Translations under genes and position numbers: made by a program
Shown: piece by piece, positions 5,658-12,487 of the stretch
How the letters are laid out: every line of letters begins with the position of its first letter
Numbering within the stretch: position 1 is the stretch's first letter
The notes under the pieces: model-generated
Told to the model about the DNA's origin: nothing
Database searches by the model: none
Seen by the model: the letters and a program-made list of their open reading frames with translations, nothing else
Assembly (NCBI GenBank): GCA_029778515.1
Contig: JAKOQD010000096.1
Span: 1 to 12,487 of the forward strand
From: Actinomycetes bacterium
GTDB taxonomy: Bacteria; Actinomycetota; Actinomycetes; Propionibacteriales; Propionibacteriaceae
Direction of reading: 5' to 3'
DNA: 12,487 nucleotides

Positions 5658-6998
5658 TCAGCCGGCGCGCAGGGCGTTCACCGGTTCCACCCGGGACGCT
5701 CGATGTGCGGGGAACCAGCCCGCCAGCAGGCCTACGACTGCGCCGAGCGCGGCCGCCGCAACTGCCAGCCACGGGTCGATGATCGGGGTCCACTGCTGGA
5801 TCAGCGCCACACCCACGACCGCGAACACCCCAAGGGATGCGCCGATCAGGCCGCCGAGCAGGCCGATCAGCACTGATTCGAGGACGAATTGCGCGGCGAT
5901 CTGCCGTCCGGTCGCACCGACGGCGCGGCGCAGGCCGATCTCGCCGACCCGTTCCAGCACGGACAGCATGGTCACGTTGGCGATGCCGAGCCCACCGGCC
6001 AGCAGGGCAACTACGCCGAGTACCAGGAAGACGATGTTGACGTCGGCTTGCACATTGGTGCTCAGCTCACTGTGTCCGGACGGAGCCGCGACCTCGATAT
6101 TCTCGGGTGCGTCCGGTGCCAGCGCGATCGCCGCCTGCTTGCCGACCTGCGGGCCGGCGCCGACCACGATCTTCACCTGCAGTTCACCGGGGGCGGTGAC
6201 GCCGAAGTCCTCGCGGCCGGCACCCATCGGAATGATCACGGAGTCCTTCAGTTCGGCCTTGCGCTGGAAGTCGTCGGCGATGCCGATCACGGCGTAGGCC
6301 AGGCCGGAGATGAAGATGGACGGCTGCCGGTCGACCCGGCTCACGCCGAGCCGCTCGGCGACCCGTACGCCCAGCACCGCGACCCGGTCGGCCCGCTGGT
6401 CGTGTCCGGAGTCGAAGCAGCGTCCGGTGACAATATGGCCGCTGAGCGCGTCCATCAGTCCCGGGGATGCCGCCACCACCGCGGGCACGGCCGCCGAGGC
6501 CGCAGACGGGTCGTTCACCGGCACCGCGGTCACCGTGCCCTCGCCCAGACCCACCTCGCTGAACAACGCGGCGGACTGCACCCCGGCCAGCCGGCCGACC
6601 CGCTCGGACGCGTCCCACGGCAACCGGACCGTCGCCACGCTTGCCCCGCTGCCGGTGCGTGAGGTCTTCGGGGTGATCACCACCTGCGTCGCGGCCGCCG
6701 CGTCGAACTGGCGCGCGATCTGGCCGGCCGCGGTCTGGGCGAAACCGATCGTCGCGATCAGCGAACCGATGCCAAGCACCGTGCCCAGGATCGTCATCAC
6801 CAGCCGTCCCGGACGCGAACCGATGCCGGCAGTGGCCTCCATCAGCAGGTCGGCGAAGCCGAACCGATCCGCCCGTGCCACCGGGCTGAGCAGGGCCGAC
6901 GCGCTGTTCACAGCGGTCGCACCCGCGTCCGCCACCCGGCCGCGGCGCAGCCAGGATGGCAACCGGGTCAGCCACGAGGGGAGGGAGAGCCGCTTCAT
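5658..6998 (-). CDS. MacB/FtsX-type ABC transporter permease
   Basis: This 446-residue membrane subunit belongs to the MacB-FtsX superfamily (type VII ABC transporters), which move signals or substrates across the membrane by mechanical coupling rather than through a classic pore. Expected topology: a basic N-terminal segment, helix 1 at about 66-88 (LVMTILGTVLGIGSLIATIG), a large outer domain (about 90-320), then three helices at about 321-343, 370-398 and 408-428. The conserved cytosolic motif EIGLRRAVGATGRQI (353-367) and the terminal PAHRASRVEPVNALR (430-444) are both typical. The N-terminal leader of about 60 residues before helix 1 is longer than usual and holds no motif I recognise. 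The ATG overlaps the ATPase stop codon (ATGA), so the two are coupled. It is the last gene of the four-gene operon. Confidence 0.92.
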   Translation of the reverse strand: MKRLSLPSWLTRLPSWLRRGRVADAGATAVNSASALLSPVARADRFGFADLLMEATAGIGSRPGRLVMTILGTVLGIGSLIATIGFAQTAAGQIARQFDAAAATQVVITPKTSRTGSGASVATVRLPWDASERVGRLAGVQSAALFSEVGLGEGTVTAVPVNDPSAASAAVPAVVAASPGLMDALSGHIVTGRCFDSGHDQRADRVAVLGVRVAERLGVSRVDRQPSIFISGLAYAVIGIADDFQRKAELKDSVIIPMGAGREDFGVTAPGELQVKIVVGAGPQVGKQAAIALAPDAPENIEVAAPSGHSELSTNVQADVNIVFLVLGVVALLAGGLGIANVTMLSVLERVGEIGLRRAVGATGRQIAAQFVLESVLIGLLGGLIGASLGVFAVVGVALIQQWTPIIDPWLAVAAAALGAVVGLLAGWFPAHRASRVEPVNALRAG

Positions 6999-7678
6999 CA
7001 GGCCGCCTCGGTCAGCCGGCCGTCGAGGATCCGGATTCGACGTGTTGCCCGCTTCGCCACCGCGGCGTCGTGGGTGATCACGACCAGGGTCAGTCCGTCC
7101 GCGTGCAGCTCCTCGAACAGCGACATCACCTCGCCGGACGTGCCCTGGTCGAGATTGCCGGTTGGTTCGTCGGCGAGCAGCAGCTGAGGTCCGCTGACCA
7201 CTGCGCGGGCCACCGCCACCCGCTGGCGCTCACCGCCGGAAAGCGTGCCCGGCAGGAAGTTCACTCGATGGGCGAGGCCCACCCGGGACAGCGCGGTGCG
7301 AGCGCGGTCCTCGCGTTCGGCGCGCGGCACCCCGCTGTACAGCATCGGCAGCAGCACGTTGTCGAGCACCGAACGATTCGGCAGCAGGTGGAAGGCCTGG
7401 AACACGAAGCCCACGACGCGCGCCCGGACGGCCGCACGATCGTCCTCGGTCAGATCGCGGGTGGGTGTGCCGGCCAGCCGGTACTCGCCGACCGAGGGCC
7501 GGTCCAGCAGGCCGAGGATGTTCAGCATGGTCGACTTGCCCGAACCGCTCGGCCCGACGATCGACACATAGTCGGCGGCGGCGATGTTCAGGTTCACGTC
7601 CTTCAGCGCCTGCACCTCCGGCGGCCCGGGGAAGGCGCGGGTCAGGTCGACCAACTCCACCAGCGGGGTTGCGGTCAC
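6998..7678 (-). CDS. MacB/LolD-type ABC transporter ATPase
   Basis: This is the 226-residue nucleotide-binding subunit of the adjacent permease. All ABC motifs are intact: Walker A GPSGSGKST (42-50), Q-loop Gln94 in FVFQAFHLLP, signature LSGGERQR (146-153), Walker B LLLADEP (166-172) with catalytic Glu171, D-loop NLD (175-177) and switch His203 (ITHD). The FVFQ-FHLLP and RVGL-H patterns place it in the MacB/LolD/FtsE-like group. The start is a GTG whose last bases overlap the TGA of the membrane-fusion gene (GTGA), and the gene ends overlapping the permease ATG. It would act at the inner face of the membrane as a homodimer powering the permease. Confidence 0.95.
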   Translation of the reverse strand: MTATPLVELVDLTRAFPGPPEVQALKDVNLNIAAADYVSIVGPSGSGKSTMLNILGLLDRPSVGEYRLAGTPTRDLTEDDRAAVRARVVGFVFQAFHLLPNRSVLDNVLLPMLYSGVPRAEREDRARTALSRVGLAHRVNFLPGTLSGGERQRVAVARAVVSGPQLLLADEPTGNLDQGTSGEVMSLFEELHADGLTLVVITHDAAVAKRATRRIRILDGRLTEAA

Positions 7679-9291
7679 GTACCCACCACCACAAGGTCGT
7701 CCTTCACCAGGGAGCCGGCGACCGGCGCGACCTCGACGTATCCGGCTGCGGCCAGTCCCGTCCGCACCACCACCAGGCGGGTCTTGGCTTGGGCCTTGTC
7801 CCGCGGGTCGCCCTCGACGACCTCAACCCGCGCTTCGCCGCCCGGACCAGCGGTGAGCGCGGCCAGCGGCACCGAAAGCACGTCACCGTCGGAAGAGCCG
7901 ACCGCGATCGTCAGCTTCACATTGCTGCCTTTCAGCTGCTCGGTCTGCTCGGCGGTGAGCGGATCGGGGGTGAACCCGATCGTCGAGCGATCGCCCTTGT
8001 CAGCGGCCTCGATGGTCGCGATCACGGCGCGATGCTGGTTGCCGTCCGGCAGTTCGAAGAACGCATCCTTGCCGACTTCGAGGAGCTTGGCGTCGGCGGC
8101 CGAGACCGAGCCGCTGAGTTCGAGCTTGGCCCCGGACACGCTCATCGCAGCGCCATCGAGGATGTCGCCACGCTCGACCTTCACCTCGTCCACGCGTCGG
8201 GGCAGCTGGGTCAGGTAGAGCACTTCGCCGGCCGGCAGGTAGGGCAGGGCTGCCTTCTTGGCGTCCGCTAGCTGCTTGGCCGCATCCTTGCGTTGCTGCT
8301 TGGCCGAGCTCAGTGCTTCGGCCTCCGCGCTGGTGTCGCCGCGCTTCAACGCCTCCTTGCGACGCAGCTTGGCGAGCGCGAGCTCGTCCTTCAGCCGGGC
8401 GACCTCAAGCGCGTCCGGGCTGTCGGCGGCCTGAGCAGCCTGGAGCGCCCGGCGAGCCTCGGCCACGGCGTTGTCCGCCTCCTTGCGGGTGACCGCGGAG
8501 GGGCCCTTTCTGGCTTCGGCGAGAGCCTTGCGCGCTGAAGCCAGTCCGCTGTCGGCCGAGCGCAGGGCTTCCCTGGCGGTGCGGACGCCCTCCGCAGCGG
8601 TACTGTCCACCGGAGCGGTGTAGCCGGCCCGCAGGTACAGGGTGCGGACGGCCTTCGCAGTGTCGTTGTCGAACTTGCTTCCGCTGGTCACCGAGATGCC
8701 CTGGTCGGCGAGCGCCTGCTTGAGCTGCTTCACATCCGGCCCGGACGTGCCCACCCGCAGCGTGCGGTAGGCCGGCAGCTTGCCGGGCAGGACGAACACG
8801 GGCCGGCCGGCCACTTCCAGCGCGATGTCACCGGCGTCGAGTTCGGCGCCAGCTTTCGGGACCTGGCCGGTGACCACGGCTGCGTCCGCGCCCTCGGGGG
8901 CAGCGATCTTCACCTCGGTGGAGTCGGCGTAGCCCACCTGGCCGCGCATGGTCACGTCGTTGGTCAGGGTTCCGAACGCGACCGGCACGGTGATGTAGCC
9001 CGCCTCCGGCGCGGCGGTTCGGGCGGCTGCGTCGGCTGGGGAGAGCACGAAGCGGCCCACCACCAGGCCAGCCACCAGGCAGGCGGTGGCGACCGCTGCG
9101 GTCACCCAGAGCGCCCGGTTCTCGCGGAAGATGCGCAGCCAGCCCGCGGCGCGTCCATGTCCAGGACTGGCTGCGGCAGCGGCTTGTGGATCGGGCGAGT
9201 CGGGTGACTCAGGGTCGTCGGCGGCGGCTGCCAGTGCTTCCCCTTGGGCGACCGGCTCGGCGTCCGCTGCCCCTGGACGACGCCGCGCCAC
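7675..9291 (-). CDS. MacA-like membrane-fusion protein with peptidoglycan-binding domain
   Basis: The 538-residue protein would be anchored in the membrane with most of its mass outside. A disordered acidic, Ala/Pro-rich cytosolic N-terminus (1-55) is followed by one membrane helix (about 61-82). Next come a beta-rich segment (about 98-170) and a PG_binding_1-like domain (about 177-222, with LRVGTSGPDVKQLKQAL). A long Ala/Lys/Glu/Arg-rich region (about 232-347) with heptad character then forms the coiled-coil hairpin. C-terminal HlyD/MacA-like beta domains (about 350-538) complete the protein. In Gram-negative MacA the hairpin reaches toward TolC. Here there is no outer membrane partner, and the wall-binding domain may tether the pump to peptidoglycan. 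The GTG start shares one base with the TAG of the lipoprotein gene, and the gene end overlaps the ATPase start. The function of the whole is inferred; the domain order is visible. Confidence 0.87.
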   Translation of the reverse strand: MARRRPGAADAEPVAQGEALAAAADDPESPDSPDPQAAAAASPGHGRAAGWLRIFRENRALWVTAAVATACLVAGLVVGRFVLSPADAAARTAAPEAGYITVPVAFGTLTNDVTMRGQVGYADSTEVKIAAPEGADAAVVTGQVPKAGAELDAGDIALEVAGRPVFVLPGKLPAYRTLRVGTSGPDVKQLKQALADQGISVTSGSKFDNDTAKAVRTLYLRAGYTAPVDSTAAEGVRTAREALRSADSGLASARKALAEARKGPSAVTRKEADNAVAEARRALQAAQAADSPDALEVARLKDELALAKLRRKEALKRGDTSAEAEALSSAKQQRKDAAKQLADAKKAALPYLPAGEVLYLTQLPRRVDEVKVERGDILDGAAMSVSGAKLELSGSVSAADAKLLEVGKDAFFELPDGNQHRAVIATIEAADKGDRSTIGFTPDPLTAEQTEQLKGSNVKLTIAVGSSDGDVLSVPLAALTAGPGGEARVEVVEGDPRDKAQAKTRLVVVRTGLAAAGYVEVAPVAGSLVKDDLVVVGT

Positions 9292-10343
9292 TAGCGCTTT
9301 CCCTGGTCAGCCGAGGCTTTGAGTGCGTCCAGTTCGGCCTTGTGATCGGAGATGAACTGGTCCTCCAGTTTGAACTGGATAGTCAGCTGGCGATTGCGGT
9401 AGTCGGTCTTCTCCCGGCAGTCGAGGTCGGCCAGGGCCAGCTCGACCTCCTTCTTGCCGATCTCGGCGAAGGCAGGGTCCTTCAGCGTGCCGAGGTTCGG
9501 ATCCATCTCCGTTTCCTCGCCACCGTCGGCCGGGTATGCCTCCTCGTAGTACTTGTTGACCAGGTCGTAGATCGAGTTCGAGGCTTCGGACTGGGTCTTG
9601 AAGCCGGTGTGGCCGGCCGTGTCCATGCAGGCGACCCATTCGCTGTCCAGCGCCGAATACTCGGTGTTGGTCGGCAGCCCCTCGTAGAACTTCTGCAACG
9701 CGTCGATCAAAGGCTTGAACTCCGCTTTCTCATAGGGTTGATCGCCCATCACCTCATGTTGGGCCGCGCCGTAGCAGCCCTGCTTGGTCCAGTCCCAGGT
9801 CTGTGCCTCGTCGGTGGGCTCCGCATCGGTCGGCTCGGCGGTTGCGGCCTGCCCGCCGTAGAGCGCTTCGTTGTAGGCCTGCTGCTCGGCCTCGGTCAGG
9901 CTCGCCAGGTACTCCTGGTTCGGGTCGACCTGCTCGGTACCGGTCGGCTCCTCGACCGGCGCATCGTCCTTGCCCGGGAAGTTCACCGAGCCGTAGCCGT
10001 ACTGCTTCACCCACTCGCGATCGTCGGGCTTCCAAGGATTCTCCTCTGTGCCGCCGACCGTTACCGAGGTGGTGGTGTTCGGCTTGTACTCGAAGCCTTC
10101 CTTCTTCATACATTCGGCGACGAGTTGCTCGGTCTTCTTCTGCTGCTCGTCGTAGTACGCCTGCTGCTCTTCCTTGGTTGCGTCCGGACCAGGCCCGAGG
10201 GAGAGGTTGGCGAGGTACTTCGTCAACGGTGAATCCTCCGCCTTCAGTGCCGATGGCGCGCCCAGGCCGGGTGCGCCCGTGCAGCCGGCCAGCGTGAATG
10301 CCGCGATTGCGATTGCTGAGGTGAGGCGTCTTGGTCGTGGCAT
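9291..10343 (-). CDS. Uncharacterised four-cysteine lipoprotein of the ABC operon
   Basis: I do not recognise a named family. The 350-residue protein begins with a clear lipoprotein signal: basic MPRPRR, a hydrophobic stretch, then LAGC with the lipidated Cys21. The mature part is acidic, rich in Glu, Gln, Lys and Tyr, and largely helical by composition. Four further cysteines (78, 190, 239, 309) stand in similar settings (AECMKKEGFEY, KQGCYG, WVACMDTAG, DLDCREK), and an even number outside the cell suggests two disulfides. A low-complexity AEPTDAEPTDE stretch lies near 170-180. I chose the ATG at 10343 because it places the signal peptide at the N-terminus and has GGAG about 13 bases upstream. 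A longer open frame to 10454 would bury it. As first gene of the operon it may be a ligand-binding or sensing partner of the pump. Confidence 0.78.
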   Translation of the reverse strand: MPRPRRLTSAIAIAAFTLAGCTGAPGLGAPSALKAEDSPLTKYLANLSLGPGPDATKEEQQAYYDEQQKKTEQLVAECMKKEGFEYKPNTTTSVTVGGTEENPWKPDDREWVKQYGYGSVNFPGKDDAPVEEPTGTEQVDPNQEYLASLTEAEQQAYNEALYGGQAATAEPTDAEPTDEAQTWDWTKQGCYGAAQHEVMGDQPYEKAEFKPLIDALQKFYEGLPTNTEYSALDSEWVACMDTAGHTGFKTQSEASNSIYDLVNKYYEEAYPADGGEETEMDPNLGTLKDPAFAEIGKKEVELALADLDCREKTDYRNRQLTIQFKLEDQFISDHKAELDALKASADQGKR

Positions 10344-10411
10344 CCGTGGCTTCTTTCTCCGGCGAGGGTGGTCGGAATTCCACGGTAGCGGACCACGGTG
10401 GGTGTATGGCG

Positions 10412-10427
10412 TCGTCCCTAGGGATGA
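10412..10427. promoter_or_regulatory. 16-bp palindrome, possible operator
   Basis: TCCCTAGGGA (10415-10424) is a perfect palindrome, and the symmetry extends to 16 bases with one mismatched pair (10414 with 10425). It lies 69 bases upstream of the lipoprotein start in the 225-base spacer before the DUF222 remnant. Three copies of CCACGG or its inverse occur nearby (10344-10349, 10380-10385, 10393-10398). A dimeric regulator could bind here, but no regulator gene is adjacent. No convincing -10/-35 pair could be fixed for the operon in 10344-10568. Confidence 0.35.
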
Positions 10428-10568
10428 TTCGTGCTCGTCCGTTGGGCGGATCAATCCGTGCTATTTCGGCGAAGCGCCCTTTCCGGAGCCTTATTTCTGA
10501 AGATCTACTGAGAATCGTGGCGCGCAATCCGTTTTGGGCGGTTCTGGACGAAGAGGGTCAGAACCGGG

Positions 10569-11297
10569 TTGTTTGATTGGTTCATGGACGAGCGATTGCG
10601 GGATCTGCCGGTGCGCGAAGCACTGGCACGGATTCGCGCTGTCCTGGATCGGGTGAATCCCGACCGCAAGGCGTTGGCGCCGCAGGACCGTCTGTTTCTT
10701 GCGACCGCGGCCCGAAGCTTGACCGGACGCTTGGAGGCGCTGGGCTCGCTGTTGCTGGCCGGAGCTGACCGTGCCAACGCGTCGGAGCGTTCGGCTGGGA
10801 CGCCGACCTCGACGTGGCTAGCGTTGGATCAGAACCTGACCAAACGTGAAGCTGCCGGCGCGTTGCATCGAGCTACTGAGCTGGCTGCGCACCCGGCGCT
10901 GGGGGAGGCGGCGGTTGCTGGACGGGTGGGCACCGGTCAGGTGCGGGCGATCAACACCGTGCTTAGCGGACTGGCTGCTCAGCTCAACGACCAGCAGCAG
11001 GCGCAGGCCGAGGAGTTGCTGGTGGGCCTGGCCGCCTGCATGGATTCGGATGTGTTGGGCAAGGCCGCCGCGCAGGTGTTGGCGAAGGTCGCCCCGGCCG
11101 ATGCTGACGAGGTACTCGAAACCAAGTTGCAGCGTGAGGCCGAGGCTGCGCACCGGCCCGCAGTCTGGGCCGGCCGCGAAGCCTGCCCACCGACCGCCGA
11201 GCGACGCCGACTGAGCTTCACGGAGCCTTCGTCAAGCTCAGGGATCGGTGGCCGCGCCGCGACTGGTCAAGCTTCTTGGAGACCCGAAGCCGCGTGA
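10569..11297 (+). CDS. Truncated DUF222 (13E12-family) protein, probable gene remnant
   Basis: Residues about 1-195 match the N-terminal DUF222 helical domain found in actinobacterial 13E12-repeat proteins. Visible landmarks are the helical TPTSTWLALDQNLTKREAAGALHRA segment, LAAHPALGEAAVAGRVGTGQVRAI, and VLAKVAPADADEVLETKLQREAEAAHR. Intact relatives continue with the second half of DUF222 and a C-terminal HNH nuclease domain, usually about 400-500 residues in all. Here similarity stops near residue 195, and the last 45 or so residues read through REP-like repeats, so the HNH part is missing. Translation could start at the TTG at 10569 (GAGG about 12 bases before) or the ATG at 10584. An in-frame stop at 10509 rules out anything further upstream. 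It is most likely a decayed copy of a multi-copy family whose role is unknown. Confidence 0.72.
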   Translation: MFDWFMDERLRDLPVREALARIRAVLDRVNPDRKALAPQDRLFLATAARSLTGRLEALGSLLLAGADRANASERSAGTPTSTWLALDQNLTKREAAGALHRATELAAHPALGEAAVAGRVGTGQVRAINTVLSGLAAQLNDQQQAQAEELLVGLAACMDSDVLGKAAAQVLAKVAPADADEVLETKLQREAEAAHRPAVWAGREACPPTAERRRLSFTEPSSSSGIGGRAATGQASWRPEAA

Positions 11298-11320
11298 TCT
11301 CGACAGGCTCGATCCATCGA
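11211..11320. repeat. REP-like inverted repeat units
   Basis: CTGAGCTT (11211-11218) is the exact inverse of AAGCTCAG (11234-11241), forming a hairpin. About 55 bases on, TCTCGACAGGCTCGATC (11298-11314) contains a short TCGA/TCGA fold. Words of the type TTCG(A)CAAGCTCAGGG and TCTCGACAGGCTCGA recur in intergenic spaces of many actinobacteria, as I recall them; that cannot be checked here. The units lie exactly where the DUF222 similarity breaks off and continue to the end of the convergent oxidoreductase gene. Confidence 0.45.
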
Positions 11321-11341
11321 ACTCACGGCCGCCCGACGAGC

Positions 11342-12487
11342 TCAGTCTTCGCGGCTGGCGAGGCGTGGCGCCGAGGCCTCCGGAGCGCTGCGGGTCGGCC
11401 TGGGACGGGGGATGGGCCGGGGCCGGCGATACGCCTTGTTGGTCGGACGGATGTCGGCGCCGGTCAGGTCGCTGTGCACCCGGTACGCGACGAGGGCACC
11501 GGTCAGCAACTGCGCCCACGCGTCCGGTCCGCCGGGCGACCAGGCCGATGCAGCCAGCACGCCTGGCACTCCAGTGGTGAGCTTCGGCAGTGACAGCAGC
11601 GTCCGCCATGAGTCCCAGCGCGGTCCGCCAGAGGGCGAGCGGACCAGGCGCGCGGCCACGCGACCGTCCGTCCGGTTCTGGGTCAGGTCCACCTGGGCAG
11701 CCGGATCGAGCGTGCTGATCACCGCATTCAGGTAGGTCGAGCCGAAGGCTGTGTCACAGCGCAGCCCACGCGCGTCTCGTCGAATTGCGCTGACCGCCTC
11801 CGTCCGAATCTCCACACCGCAGCCGGCCACCCGCTCCAACAGCAACTCCACCAGCCGATTCGCGGGCTGTGGCGCACCCGCGCCGTCCACCAACCGCCAG
11901 CGTCCGAAGGTGCGTTCCACGCTGAGCCGCGCGGCGTGCCATCCCGGGAGGCGCCGGGGGTCCTGACCGAGTCGGGCGGCGACATCGAGCACCATTTCGC
12001 TAAGTTCGGCCGTCGGCAGCCGGCCCGCCAGACGGGCCAGGCTCTCCCGGGGTCGCAGTACCTCGCGGACCTCAGCGGTCAGCTGTTCGAGTCCAGTGAA
12101 CTCCGCCTCCAGGCCGAGCCGGCGCTGCACCTGCCAGACGTCGTCCAGGTGATCGAGAAGGTCACGCCAAGCCACGGCGGCCGGCTCGCCGAGGGCTTCG
12201 CCGAGCACCGTCCACTGCTCACCACGATCGGACGGGAGCGCCAGCGTCGCGCCATTGCTGAACCGGTACTCGCGTGCAGGTGCCGGCGCGAGGCCGAGCC
12301 CCCGCTTGGCCAGTTCGGCATCGAGGGTGCGGCCGGACTTGTAGAACAGGTCCCGCCACGCGGCCGGCAGGGTGAATACGTCATGGTCGGGCTCGCTCGC
12401 CACCTCGATCCCTGCCGCCTGGGCCCAACCGCCGCTCTGGCCCAGCCCATCAACACCGGGTTCGAACGACGCACCCGGATCGAACAC
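11342..12487 (-). CDS. CrtI-like FAD-dependent oxidoreductase, N-terminus cut off
   Basis: This is the C-terminal 381 residues of a phytoene-desaturase-like (CrtI family) amine-oxidase-type flavoprotein; the start and the GxGxxG dinucleotide fold lie beyond the window. Seen from the cut end, FDPGASF is the usual aspartate-containing segment. FTLPAAWRDLFYKSGR is the typical membrane- and substrate-side helix of this family. A Rossmann-related segment NRLVELLLERVAGCGVEIRTEAV with AVIST follows, and ASAWSPGGPDAWAQLLTGALVAYRV is the C-terminal FAD-contact helix. The last 30 residues (RPRPIPRPRPTR and on) are low-complexity Pro/Arg and probably disordered. About 27 residues between FDPGASF and FTLPAAW seem extra relative to typical CrtI. 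The substrate is unknown: carotenoid desaturation and other redox roles are both possible, and no carotenoid gene is visible nearby. Confidence 0.82.
   Translation of the reverse strand: MFDPGASFEPGVDGLGQSGGWAQAAGIEVASEPDHDVFTLPAAWRDLFYKSGRTLDAELAKRGLGLAPAPAREYRFSNGATLALPSDRGEQWTVLGEALGEPAAVAWRDLLDHLDDVWQVQRRLGLEAEFTGLEQLTAEVREVLRPRESLARLAGRLPTAELSEMVLDVAARLGQDPRRLPGWHAARLSVERTFGRWRLVDGAGAPQPANRLVELLLERVAGCGVEIRTEAVSAIRRDARGLRCDTAFGSTYLNAVISTLDPAAQVDLTQNRTDGRVAARLVRSPSGGPRWDSWRTLLSLPKLTTGVPGVLAASAWSPGGPDAWAQLLTGALVAYRVHSDLTGADIRPTNKAYRRPRPIPRPRPTRSAPEASAPRLASRED

Noticed and set aside
5641..5675. Terminator between the convergent RDD and permease genes
   Set aside because: Only short, imperfect GC pairings are visible in the 17-base gap and its flanks, too weak to call.
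10344..10454. N-terminal extension of the lipoprotein
   Set aside because: It would place 37 charged residues before a textbook lipoprotein signal peptide; the start at 10343 is better.
1..12487. CRISPR array, tRNA, rRNA, insertion sequence or prophage
   Set aside because: No regularly spaced direct repeats, no cloverleaf or rRNA segment recognised by eye, and no transposase, integrase or phage gene seen.

Overview
This is a high-GC actinobacterial chromosome segment. The gene content, the SecY, Adk and Map sequences and the two leaderless-type promoters fit the Actinomycetota. A Propionibacteriales/Propionibacteriaceae-like host is my inference and is not proven by the sequence. No phage, CRISPR array, rRNA or tRNA gene was recognised.

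Left part (1-3660, all + strand): the end of the spc ribosomal-protein cluster, in the order rplO (3' end), gdx, secY, adk, map. The unusual piece lies between rplO and secY. A strong 15-bp terminator hairpin closes the rplO side. It is followed by a guanidine-III (ykkC-III) type riboswitch and a small multidrug resistance (SMR) gene of the guanidinium-exporter (Gdx/SugE) type. The riboswitch has recognisable ACGAG and ACAAG core segments and a 3' strand that runs into a hairpin able to hide the Shine-Dalgarno sequence. A guanidine-sensing and export unit therefore sits inside an essential housekeeping operon, upstream of the protein-translocation channel (secY), adenylate kinase (adk) and methionine aminopeptidase (map). 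The usual downstream partners of map (infA, rpmJ, rpsM and so on) do not follow it here.

Middle (3661-5640): a structured 267-bp intergenic stretch with two sets of inverted repeats separates map from a convergent tandem-GNAT acetyltransferase gene (- strand). That gene diverges from a small RDD-family membrane protein gene (+ strand). Both start codons lie 6-7 nt after a TAnnnT -10 box, which suggests a back-to-back pair of leaderless transcripts in a 69-bp spacer.

Right-middle (5658-10343, - strand): a four-gene operon whose junctions all overlap, transcribed as lipoprotein, membrane-fusion protein with a peptidoglycan-binding-like domain and long coiled coil, ABC ATPase, and MacB/FtsX-type permease. 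Together they look like a MacAB-like mechanotransmission ABC system adapted to a single-membrane cell, with an uncharacterised four-cysteine lipoprotein as the first gene product.

Right end (10344-12487): a 225-bp regulatory spacer with a near-perfect 16-bp palindrome, then a truncated DUF222 (13E12-family) gene that has lost its HNH part and runs into REP-like repeats. On the - strand follows the C-terminal part of a CrtI-like FAD-dependent oxidoreductase cut by the window edge.
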